A stretch of DNA of 5,167 nucleotides, taken from NCBI GenBank assembly GCA_020216575.1, contig JAIUYC010000402.1, positions 1 to 5,167 on the forward strand. The letters are read 5' to 3'. The translations under genes and the position numbers were made by a program. The first letter of the stretch is position 1, and each line of letters begins with the position of its first letter. The notes below the pieces were generated by a model. That model ran no database searches and was not told the origin of the DNA. It saw nothing but the letters and a program-made list of their open reading frames with translations. Positions 1-5,167 of this stretch are shown here, piece by piece. Origin of the DNA: Coleofasciculus sp. S288 (GTDB lineage: Bacteria; Cyanobacteriota; Cyanobacteriia; Cyanobacteriales; Coleofasciculaceae).

Positions 1-1152
1 AACCACACTAAAACAGGCTACCAGGACATAACTTTGTCGCTTGCTCAAGGTTGTAGCATTGGGATTGCGAAAGCGCCGATTCAAGGCTTGTCCAATCCAG
101 TACGTTCCTATGGCATAGTTGAGTACTGTGAAGATAACAACGCTGATACCAATCGTACCCAAGGGGAAGTGGAACCATTCCCAGTCTTTGATCACGCCGT
201 GATAGAAGGGAAAGTCGGTATAGTATGAGCCAGTCCGATCAACCAAATAGGGCAGCAAAACTGAGGGATTAAATAGTTTGAACCAATCCACTGGACTTTG
301 TTCAATCGGTTTGGCATTGGCGAAAAACAAGAAAACTAAAACGGCACCACTACCCAACCAAGGCTGAAACCCACCTAGCCAAGAGCTAACTAAGCCAAAC
401 AGCAACGCTGCGCTGTAGAAAAATGCACAGCTAGCAACCAGAACTGCCCAGAAGCTAAAAATTTCACCCAAAGGAATTTGGGCAGTCAGCCCCAACCCTA
501 CGGAGAGAGGAAGGGTGAGGATAGCAGCTAGATAGAGCAAAATGGGAACACCCAGCAGTTTACCTCTCAAAATGCTCCAGGTAGACTGGGGGCTGAGTCG
601 AATAAAGTTCAACGTGCCGCGACGCTCCTCCCTCGCCAAGTCACTGATGAGCATGTAGCAACCCACCACTAACAGGGTAAATAAAACAAATAGACTGAGC
701 GATACGAACATTTTTGGATAGTGATCTTGCCACCATCCCTGATAGTCAATTGCATCGGCGGGGCAGATATTATTGCTCAGAACTTTTTGCAGATCTTTCA
801 GTTTTTCCTTTACTGATTCAATGCTGACTTTGAGTTCTTGAACTTTTACTGGATCGTAGTGTTTAGCCCCGCTATAGTGAGCGAATTCTGATTGAAGTCG
901 GGCATATTTTGTTTGCAGTTGGGGGACTTGCTGACTCGATGATTCAAACCCAGCCCGCAGACGACAGTACCGATCCCAGATGGAGTAAGGTTCCTTTGGA
1001 AGCTGGCTCAACCAGTACAAAATCAGTAACACTTGTCCCAGTAGCGATGTTCCAATTGCGATCGCAATATTACGAACGTTGAGGCGACCTTTCAGTTCTC
1101 GGAACAATTGCGGATTCCAGTCGCCGATACGATCTAGCCAAGGTAAGGCCAT
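1..1152 (-). CDS. ABC-2-type transporter permease, paralogue A (C-terminus cut off by window edge)
   Basis: Integral membrane subunit of a probable ABC exporter; substrate unknown. The frame is open for 384 codons from ATG at 1152 to the left edge, with no stop, so the gene is partial. It aligns along its whole visible length with the permease encoded just upstream (1225-2778). Shared blocks are WNPQLFRELKG near residues 12-22, EERRGTLNFIRLSPQS near 174-189 and TLSKRQSY near 368-375. By that alignment about 245 residues are missing. Hydrophobic segments lie near 28-48, 148-170, 200-220, 230-254, 264-280 and 330-350. Between the first two is a loop with two heptad-patterned helices (76-93 and 102-125), flanked by Cys63 and Cys130; the neighbour lacks this insert. 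The start is supported by AAGGA 8 bases upstream. Family assignment is firm; pairing with the neighbouring ATPase and permease is inferred from gene order. Confidence 0.88.
   Translation of the reverse strand, partial: MALPWLDRIGDWNPQLFRELKGRLNVRNIAIAIGTSLLGQVLLILYWLSQLPKEPYSIWDRYCRLRAGFESSSQQVPQLQTKYARLQSEFAHYSGAKHYDPVKVQELKVSIESVKEKLKDLQKVLSNNICPADAIDYQGWWQDHYPKMFVSLSLFVLFTLLVVGCYMLISDLAREERRGTLNFIRLSPQSTWSILRGKLLGVPILLYLAAILTLPLSVGLGLTAQIPLGEIFSFWAVLVASCAFFYSAALLFGLVSSWLGGFQPWLGSGAVLVFLFFANAKPIEQSPVDWFKLFNPSVLLPYLVDRTGSYYTDFPFYHGVIKDWEWFHFPLGTIGISVVIFTVLNYAIGTYWIGQALNRRFRNPNATTLSKRQSYVLVACFSVV
1058..1065. repeat. HIP1 octamer GCGATCGC
   Basis: Perfect palindromic GCGATCGC inside permease A, encoding part of the Ile-Ala-Ile-Ala stretch of its first membrane segment. 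HIP1 is a lineage marker of many cyanobacteria. Confidence 0.85.
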
Positions 1153-1160
1153 AATTATTT

Positions 1161-1165
1161 TCCTT
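1161..1165 (-). promoter_or_regulatory. Ribosome binding site of permease A
   Basis: AAGGA on the minus strand, 8 bases before the ATG at 1152. It fixes the start of the partial permease and places the WNPQLFRELKG block close to the N-terminus, as in the paralogue. Confidence 0.65.
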
Positions 1166-1188
1166 AAATGACACAGGGTTGGAGAAAG

Positions 1189-1238
1189 AAAAAAGTCAAA
1201 GGGAAAGGACTATTTTTTACCTTTTTACTTTTGACTTG
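1189..1238 (-). repeat. Imperfect inverted repeat between the two permease genes, possible weak terminator or attenuator
   Basis: On the minus strand AAGTCAAA (1237-1230) can pair with TTTGACTT (1200-1193). The inner part of the stem is A-rich and only partly paired. The stem is followed by six T (1194-1189). It overlaps the last codons of the 517-residue permease (stop at 1225-1227). The shape is that of an intrinsic terminator, but the stem is AT-rich and weak. Partial attenuation, mRNA processing or simply a cyanobacterial A/T-rich intergenic repeat are all possible. Confidence 0.35.
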
Positions 1239-2778
1239 CAAACAGCATTTTGGTGGTAGATTCGCCAGCCTTTTGGAGTTGTCGCGTTAGCTGTAAGGTT
1301 AATAAACTTAATACACCCAGTTGAGCTAACACACCCAGGAGAACTGTTGGAATTGAGGCATTAACAAGGGTGAGTATCGGCAAGGGCGAAAACAGCCATA
1401 TGAAGGGCATGTTTATCGGTTCAATTCCCAAGTTGAGTCCAATGACTAGTGGTAATACAATGCCACCTCCCACAATGACTAGGAGCCACATCAACTGCTT
1501 GGATTTGCTCATGAATACCATGAGTTCAACGATCGCCGCATAAATCAAAATTAAATTCAGGGTTAGAAGCAACCCCAAGAGGGCTTGGTGTAGCTTGATA
1601 TTCTCTTCCTGCCAAACCTCGTGAGGTACAAGCAAAATCCAAGGCACCCAGATAGCAGCGGTGAGGAGGAAGTTAATCGCGATCGCTACTAATGCTGGAC
1701 TCTTTTCACCCCAAATCAAATCCTGCACTAGAGAATGATTCAAAACTCCCTTACCAGGAGAACGATTTTTGTGTCGATAGCGACTCCAATCTTGCAAGTT
1801 TTGTCGGTGAGGAGACAAAGCCGTAGTTAAAATTAGGAACGCTATTGGATTGAAAACAAATAGAATACTACAACTTAAAAAAAGTTGAGAATCGGAAACA
1901 ACGGAGTTAGGTTGTGGTAGAACAAACCCTAACAGCCAAACCTGTAAGCTACCCACTAACCAATAACTTTGTCGCTTGCTTAGAAGCGTAGCCTTGGGAT
2001 TACGGAACAGACGATTCGTGGCTTGCCAAATCCAGTGACTTCCCACGCTCAAAGTAATCAGCGTCCAGACATAAATAAGTCCTGCCTGACGCCCCAAAGG
2101 TAAAAAGAACCAATGCCAGTCTCCTAACCCGAAGCTCGCTCTGTACGAGTTGAAGCTGACATCAATGACGCTGGTATAAATCAATCCAAGCAAAGCAGCT
2201 AACACGCCTCCTGCCCAAGCTTGTGTTTGAACCGCACCTTGAAAGCGGTTGAGGAGTGCAATTAAGAGGGCAGTAGTGTAGAACAGATAACAACCCGCTC
2301 CCCAAAGACTGTAGATGCCCAGGAGCCAGACGAAGGATACACTATCGGCTAGGGCAGAAACCCAATGTAAGGGAACTGCTAAAGCTATTCCCAGATAAAG
2401 TAGGGCAGGAACTCCGAGCAATTTGCCTAGCAAAATACTCTGGGATGACTGAGGACTCAACCGGATAAAGTTAAGCGTGCCTCGATGCTCCTCTTTACCT
2501 AAATTACTAATGAGTAGATAAGTGCCACCAAATATTAGGATGAAAGGCAGCAGCCAGTTCATCGTTCTGAATATCTCAGGCCACCGGAACTCCCAGTCGA
2601 TCTGAGTACAAGCACTATCTAGGCAATTTTGCTGAGAGAACACTAGGAGTATCAGGAGTTGGCTTACCAAGGAGCCAGCAACGGTAAAAACGAGGTTGCG
2701 AAGCTTGAGTTGTCCTTTGAGTTCTCGAAACAACTGCGGATTCCACTCGCCCAATTGGTTTAGCAATGTCAGTTCCAT
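1225..2778 (-). CDS. ABC-2-type transporter permease, paralogue B (complete, 517 aa)
   Basis: Complete integral membrane protein, very probably the transmembrane subunit of an ABC-2-type exporter whose ATPase is encoded directly upstream; substrate unknown. The N-terminus has the amphipathic block WNPQLFRELKG (13-23). Strongly hydrophobic segments follow near 29-47, 73-91, 122-142, 147-175, 186-204, 230-250, 273-288, 298-320, 363-384, 398-424, 429-448 and 467-497, about twelve in all. The segment EEHRGTLNFIRLSPQS (96-111), after the second segment, lies on the predicted cytoplasmic side and resembles the region that contacts the ATPase in ABC-2 proteins. The first extracytoplasmic loop is short and holds Cys52 and Cys57. 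The ATG at 2778 is preceded by GGAGA at good spacing and lies 24 bases after the ATPase stop, which suggests cotranscription. The next gene is a paralogue with a longer first loop. The two could form a heterodimer, but that is inference. Confidence 0.92.
   Translation of the reverse strand: MELTLLNQLGEWNPQLFRELKGQLKLRNLVFTVAGSLVSQLLILLVFSQQNCLDSACTQIDWEFRWPEIFRTMNWLLPFILIFGGTYLLISNLGKEEHRGTLNFIRLSPQSSQSILLGKLLGVPALLYLGIALAVPLHWVSALADSVSFVWLLGIYSLWGAGCYLFYTTALLIALLNRFQGAVQTQAWAGGVLAALLGLIYTSVIDVSFNSYRASFGLGDWHWFFLPLGRQAGLIYVWTLITLSVGSHWIWQATNRLFRNPKATLLSKRQSYWLVGSLQVWLLGFVLPQPNSVVSDSQLFLSCSILFVFNPIAFLILTTALSPHRQNLQDWSRYRHKNRSPGKGVLNHSLVQDLIWGEKSPALVAIAINFLLTAAIWVPWILLVPHEVWQEENIKLHQALLGLLLTLNLILIYAAIVELMVFMSKSKQLMWLLVIVGGGIVLPLVIGLNLGIEPINMPFIWLFSPLPILTLVNASIPTVLLGVLAQLGVLSLLTLQLTRQLQKAGESTTKMLFASQK
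1679..1686. repeat. HIP1 octamer GCGATCGC
   Basis: Perfect GCGATCGC within permease B, encoding Ala-Ile-Ala around residues 365-367 in a membrane segment. It is the second of four copies in the window. Confidence 0.85.
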
Positions 2779-2786
2779 AGATAATT

Positions 2787-2791
2787 TCTCC
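2787..2791 (-). promoter_or_regulatory. Ribosome binding site of permease B
   Basis: GGAGA on the minus strand, 8 bases before the ATG at 2778, inside the 24-base gap after the ATPase stop codon. It supports both the chosen start and independent translation initiation within a shared transcript. Confidence 0.7.
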
Positions 2792-2802
2792 GAGTATAAT
2801 TT

Positions 2803-3753
2803 TTATGACACTTGCTGATGCCCTAATTTCAGGAAAATGGTTTCTAAGTCTTCTTGGGTGCAGTGAAATTCAGTGAGGGGAATTCCCGCAGCAATTAGCG
2901 ATCGCAACAACTCGGCACAATCTTGCTGATTCCCAGAAAAGCGAACACGTAGATGCCCTGTTCCCTTGACGACGTCCCAGTCTTCAACCAAGGGATAGTT
3001 TTTCAGTTCAGCCTTGAGTGCCTCTAGATTACCCAAAGTAGACATCAAAATTTCTTGGCGGCTGAGGCGTTGGTACAGTTCTTTAAGCGGTGCACTTTCC
3101 ACCAAATAGCCCAATTCCATAATCCCAACTGCGGTGCAAAGTTCTGCCAAGTCGCTCAAGACGTGTGACGATATCAGAATTGTCATACCCGCTTCCTGCA
3201 ACGTCTTGATAATTTCACGAAACTGCATCCGGGCAATAGGGTCAAGACCTGAAACGGGTTCGTCCAACAGCAGTAGAATGGGCTCATGAAGAATCGTTCT
3301 GGCAAGACTCAGACGCTGTTTCATCCCTCGCGAAAGGGTAGAAATTGGGCTATTCCGCTTGCTCGTTAGCTGCACCAATTCTAAAACTTCCCGCAAGCGC
3401 CGAGTGCGATGGGGTTCCCGCAACCGATACAGCCGTCCGAAATAGTCCAGGTAATCCCAGACGTTTAAGTCGTCATAGAGGGGATAGTCATCGGGGAGAT
3501 AGCCCAATCGCTGCTTGAGCTTTGGATTGCTTTCGTCGCGGAGTAAGCGATCACCACTAATATAAATTTCCCCCGTCGTTGGTTCCTCCGCTGCCGCTAA
3601 CATCCGAATCAAAGTGGTTTTCCCAGCACCGTTGGGTCCAATCAATCCGTAAACAGCACCCGCCTCCACTTGTAAATCAACGTCATTCACCGCAACATGC
3701 CGCTCGAATTGCTTGGTAAGCCCACGGGTGTCAATTGCCAGTTCTTTTGCCAT
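2803..3753 (-). CDS. ABC transporter ATP-binding protein (ABC-2 exporter type, 316 aa)
   Basis: Cytoplasmic ATPase that should power the adjacent membrane subunits. In order: Walker A GPNGAGKTT (39-47); the Q-loop region GYLPDDYPLYDDL (84-96), with Asp88 where many ABC ATPases have Gln; signature LSRGMKQRL (140-148); Walker B ILLLLDEP (159-166) with catalytic Glu165; D-loop GLD (169-171); and the switch histidine His197 in SSH. A C-terminal extension of about 100 residues follows (roughly 215-316), ending in a TQEDLETIFLKL helix typical of the multidrug/ABC-2 class (CcmA-like COG1131 type). Length is normal for that class. The gene is first in a probable three-gene operon with two permeases. 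The ATG at 3753 gives the expected distance to Walker A, but no clear Shine-Dalgarno sequence precedes it. Function as an ABC ATPase is certain in kind; the transported substrate is not known. Confidence 0.95.
   Translation of the reverse strand: MAKELAIDTRGLTKQFERHVAVNDVDLQVEAGAVYGLIGPNGAGKTTLIRMLAAAEEPTTGEIYISGDRLLRDESNPKLKQRLGYLPDDYPLYDDLNVWDYLDYFGRLYRLREPHRTRRLREVLELVQLTSKRNSPISTLSRGMKQRLSLARTILHEPILLLLDEPVSGLDPIARMQFREIIKTLQEAGMTILISSHVLSDLAELCTAVGIMELGYLVESAPLKELYQRLSRQEILMSTLGNLEALKAELKNYPLVEDWDVVKGTGHLRVRFSGNQQDCAELLRSLIAAGIPLTEFHCTQEDLETIFLKLGHQQVS
2898..2905. repeat. HIP1 octamer GCGATCGC
   Basis: Perfect GCGATCGC in the 3' part of the ATPase gene, encoding part of Leu-Arg-Ser-Leu in the C-terminal extension. 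Confidence 0.85.
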
Positions 3754-3863
3754 AGGTACTAAAAGACGTTCGTAAATGGTTCTATTTCAGACTGAGCCAA
3801 GCTTATGCACATTACAGAGAGCTAGCTGAGTCTTAAGCCGCCGTTACCCCGCAACAAGTTGTC

Positions 3864-3881
3864 AACCAAAGGAACCAAAGG
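3864..3881. repeat. Tandem 9-base duplication AACCAAAGG
   Basis: Two exact adjacent copies of AACCAAAGG, about 110 bases upstream of the ATPase start. The second copy runs into a small inverted repeat AGGAAT (3879-3884) / ATTCCT (3892-3897) with a 7-base loop. Two copies could serve as a protein-binding site or be chance slippage; no known regulator motif was recognised. Confidence 0.5.
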
Positions 3882-3915
3882 AATTTTTCGCATTCCTAAA
3901 TAGAGGATGATTTAC

Positions 3916-4036
3916 CATTCTGAGCGAAACCCTTCACGAAGCTTGCCCTGAACGAAGTGAAGGGTTCGAGGGTAAACTCTGTGGAGCGAACAATCTTGGT
4001 AGATGCTTCACTTGGCTTCGCTTCATTCAGCATGAC
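3916..4036. repeat. Composite palindromic intergenic repeat, apparently nested
   Basis: The left end, CATTCTGAGCGAA (3916-3928), is mirrored by the right end TTCGCTTCATTCAGCATG (4017-4034), whose complement reads CATGCTGAATGAAGCGAA. The inner right part, GAACAATC-TTGGTA-GATGCTTC (3988-4009), forms an imperfect hairpin. From memory, this matches the general style of short palindromic repeats with GAGCGAAGCGAAG-like arms dispersed between cyanobacterial genes. The symmetry is broken by a second palindrome at 3928-3966 placed next to the left arm, as though one repeat had inserted into another. There is no coding capacity. It is probably a non-autonomous repeat, but mobility is not shown. Confidence 0.65.
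3928..3966. repeat. Inner palindrome of the composite repeat
   Basis: AACCCTTCAC (3928-3937) pairs perfectly over 10 bases with GTGAAGGGTT (3957-3966) around a 19-base loop containing CGAAGC and GAACGAAG motifs. It is the strongest simple hairpin in the intergenic region. No T-run follows on either strand, so it is not an intrinsic terminator. Confidence 0.7.
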
Positions 4037-4115
4037 CAGTCTATGGCTCATACTCAAATTCAGCAACACCAATTTTTCCGTTAGCCTAGCGAATGCCTAT
4101 AGCATTGGCCAGACT

Positions 4116-4134
4116 GGTTTCTAAAACTGAAACC
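4116..4134. repeat. Short hairpin GGTTTC/GAAACC
   Basis: A 6-bp perfect stem (4116-4121 with 4129-4134) and a 7-base loop. The adjacent AGACTGGT (4111-4118) is also an exact 8-base inverted match to ACCAGTCT at 4035-4042, so two alternative foldings exist. No function is apparent. Confidence 0.4.
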
Positions 4135-4202
4135 TTCGATCCCTGCTAGTTCAATTTAGGGGTTAAAGCAAGATCAGAATGTAAAACTTTGATGTTAGTA
4201 CT

Positions 4203-4225
4203 GTAAGCGGTAAGCTCATGCTTAC
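4203..4225. repeat. GTAAGC direct repeat with hairpin partner GCTTAC
   Basis: GTAAGC occurs at 4203-4208 and 4210-4215 and is followed by GCTTAC at 4220-4225. The second copy and GCTTAC make a 6-bp stem with a four-base loop, and the first copy could compete for the same partner. It may be an operator-like site or chance. Confidence 0.4.
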
Positions 4226-4293
4226 TTGCTCTAGTGTACCGATTTTATCAAGCGTCACATCCTTGTGTAGGTTTCTACGGTTTTTTCAAAGAG

Positions 4294-4301
4294 GCGATCG
4301 C
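4294..4301. repeat. HIP1 octamer GCGATCGC (intergenic)
   Basis: Perfect GCGATCGC in the non-coding region, about 220 bases upstream of the SirB1-like gene. It is the only one of the four copies outside a gene. Confidence 0.85.
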
Positions 4302-4362
4302 GTTTTTATTCAACCTGAATTCTGGGAATCATTGCGGCAAGCCGTCTAGTCTCAAATGTTTC

Positions 4363-4384
4363 TTCCCCCGTTCCCCGTTCCCTG
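4363..4384. repeat. Heptamer-like C-rich tandem repeat (STRR-like)
   Basis: Three near-identical units, TTCCCCCG, TTCCCCG and TTCCCTG, stand in tandem, followed by a GCCC/GGGC mini-hairpin (4384-4396). Short tandem heptamers of this kind (STRR) are known from intergenic regions of filamentous cyanobacteria. With only three imperfect units the assignment is tentative. Confidence 0.5.
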
Positions 4385-4420
4385 CCCTAAAGGGGCTTCG
4401 TCAAACAAATTGATAAGAGG

Positions 4421-4449
4421 TTGAAAATTTTAGGCGCACAGTGGATAGT
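4421..4449 (+). promoter_or_regulatory. Candidate promoter of the SirB1-like gene
   Basis: TTGAAA (4421-4426, five of six matches to TTGACA), a 17-base spacer and GATAGT (4444-4449, four of six to TATAAT). Transcription would start near 4456, giving a leader of about 60 bases before the ATG at 4519. This is consensus matching only. Confidence 0.35.
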
Positions 4450-4518
4450 TCGTAGAACTTAGTGGTGAAGGATGTCACAATCAGAAGGGTAAAGGTTCGC
4501 CAAATAATCGTTATATCT

Positions 4519-5167
4519 ATGAACTTTTCTCTGGGGCGTCAAAACTTTTATCAAGAAATCAGCCAGCCAGACGCCCAAATTGACCTGGCAAAAGCAGCTC
4601 TTTATATTGCCCAAGAAGAGTACCCCGACCTTGAAATCGATGCCTACCTCAACGCCCTTGATGTGATGGCTGCCGAGGTAGAAGAACGCTTGCCCGTAGC
4701 ACGCTATCCCTTGCGGGTGATTCAGAGCCTCAACCAATACTTTTACAATGACCTGGGTTATAAGGGCAACACCAGCAATTACTACGACCCTCGCAATAGT
4801 TTCCTCAATGACGTCATCGATCAACGCACAGGCATTCCCCTAAGCCTCTCCCTCGTCTACTTAGAAGTTGCCCGACGCCTTGATTTTCCAATGGTCGGCG
4901 TTAACATGCCAGGACATTTCCTAATTCGCCCGGAGTTTGAGGAGGTCGGAATTTTTGTTGATGCATTCAATCTTGGCGAGATTTTGTTTGAACAGGATTG
5001 TCAGGAACGACTTGCTCAAATTTACGGACGTCCGATGCAGTTGCAACCTAGTTTTACAGAAACAGTGAGTTCCAAGCAGTTGCTGGGTCGGTTGCTGACG
5101 AATCTCAAAAAGATTTACCTCCAGCGCAGAGACTTAATCAAAGCGCTAGCAGCGGTTGAACGCATGT
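4519..5167 (+). CDS. SirB1/transglutaminase-like family protein (C-terminus cut off by window edge)
   Basis: The first 216 codons are open to the right edge. The sequence matches the SirB1 family with a transglutaminase-like core (Transglut_core2 type). Visible marks are a helical N-terminal domain with AKAALYIAQEEYPDL (24-38) and MAAEVEERLP (50-59), the NSFLNDVIDQRTGIPLSLSL block (93-112), MPGHFLIRP with His133 (130-138) and FVDAFN with Asp148 (146-151). The final visible stretch, LLGRLLTNLKKIYLQRRDLIKAL, is the start of the helical, TPR-like tail common in this family. The classical catalytic Cys is not visible: the aligned region has Leu108/Ser109, and the only Cys is near 161. Catalysis is therefore doubtful and the biochemical role unknown. 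The ATG at 4519 gives the usual N-terminus (MNFSLGRQNFYQEI). In-frame GTG codons at 4462 and 4465 are less likely. There is no Shine-Dalgarno at proper spacing. It is divergent from the ABC operon, with no evident functional link. Confidence 0.9.
   Translation, partial: MNFSLGRQNFYQEISQPDAQIDLAKAALYIAQEEYPDLEIDAYLNALDVMAAEVEERLPVARYPLRVIQSLNQYFYNDLGYKGNTSNYYDPRNSFLNDVIDQRTGIPLSLSLVYLEVARRLDFPMVGVNMPGHFLIRPEFEEVGIFVDAFNLGEILFEQDCQERLAQIYGRPMQLQPSFTETVSSKQLLGRLLTNLKKIYLQRRDLIKALAAVERM

Larger units (their letters stand above)
3754..4518. other. Intergenic region between divergent units; repeat-rich, no gene seen
   Basis: About 765 bases separate the leftward ABC operon from the rightward SirB1-like gene. 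No reading frame here looks like a protein gene, and no tRNA or recognised small RNA was found. It holds the repeats, hairpins and candidate promoter listed separately, so both promoters must lie here or be overlapped by repeats. For the ABC operon, the minus strand shows a perfect TTGACA at 3865-3860 without a -10 box at the proper distance, and a -10-like TGTAAT at 3816-3811 without a good -35. That promoter is therefore unresolved. A 4-bp hairpin (4267-4278) followed by GG and six T is too weak to call a terminator. Confidence 0.7.

Noticed and set aside
34..228. 64-codon plus-strand open frame starting at ATG-like position 34
   Set aside because: It lies antisense to the conserved permease A frame, has low-complexity unrelated composition, and no family resemblance. 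It is a shadow of the real gene.
3811..3865. Minus-strand TTGACA (3865-3860) and TGTAAT (3816-3811) as one sigma70-type promoter of the ABC operon
   Set aside because: The two boxes are 43 bases apart, far outside the usual 16-18, and neither has a good partner at the right distance.
4116..4134. GGTTTC...GAAAC reminiscent of a cyanobacterial CRISPR repeat
   Set aside because: Only one copy exists, with no regularly spaced second repeat and no cas gene in the window.
4110..4145. Possible tRNA fragment, because TTCGATCCC resembles a T-arm and GGTTTC-loop-GAAACC resembles an anticodon stem with a 7-base loop
   Set aside because: The loop lacks U at position 33 on either strand, the T-stem does not pair, and no acceptor or D arm can be drawn.
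4265..4286. Hairpin GTAG-GTTT-CTAC followed by six T, as an intrinsic terminator on the plus strand
   Set aside because: The stem is only 4 bp, and no plus-strand gene lies upstream in the window to be terminated.
4459..4824. 121-codon minus-strand open frame
   Set aside because: It is antisense to the conserved N-terminal half of the SirB1-like gene, whose plus-strand translation shows clear family motifs. The reverse frame is a shadow.

Overview
The window looks like a piece of a cyanobacterial chromosome. Four perfect copies of the octamer GCGATCGC (HIP1, highly over-represented in many cyanobacteria) occur in about 5.2 kb. The protein at the right edge resembles the cyanobacterial form of the SirB1/transglutaminase-like family, and the non-coding stretch carries palindromic and heptamer-type repeats of the sort common in filamentous cyanobacteria. 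The species cannot be named from sequence alone.

Left part (1-3753, minus strand): three genes in one direction with short gaps, read right to left. They are an ABC ATPase (2803-3753), an ABC-2-type permease of 517 residues (1225-2778), and a second, paralogous permease that starts at 1152 and runs off the left edge after 384 codons. The gaps of 24 and 72 bases suggest one operon. The likely product is an ABC exporter in which the ATPase serves two different permease subunits. The substrate cannot be deduced. The two permeases come from an old tandem duplication. They differ mainly in the extracytoplasmic loop between the first two membrane segments: short in the 517-residue protein, but about 79 residues longer in the other, where it contains a predicted helical hairpin with regular heptads.

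Middle part (3754-4518): about 765 bases without a credible gene, separating the divergent transcription units. It holds a composite nested palindromic repeat (3916-4036), a 9-base tandem duplication, several short hairpins, a heptamer-like C-rich repeat, one HIP1 site and a candidate promoter for the rightward gene.

Right part (4519-5167, plus strand): the first 216 codons of a SirB1-family transglutaminase-like protein, truncated by the window edge. Nothing in the sequence links its role to the transporter. No RNA gene, CRISPR array, transposase or clear new system is visible. The most notable observations are the asymmetric permease pair with its loop coiled coil and cysteine pairs, and the nested repeat.
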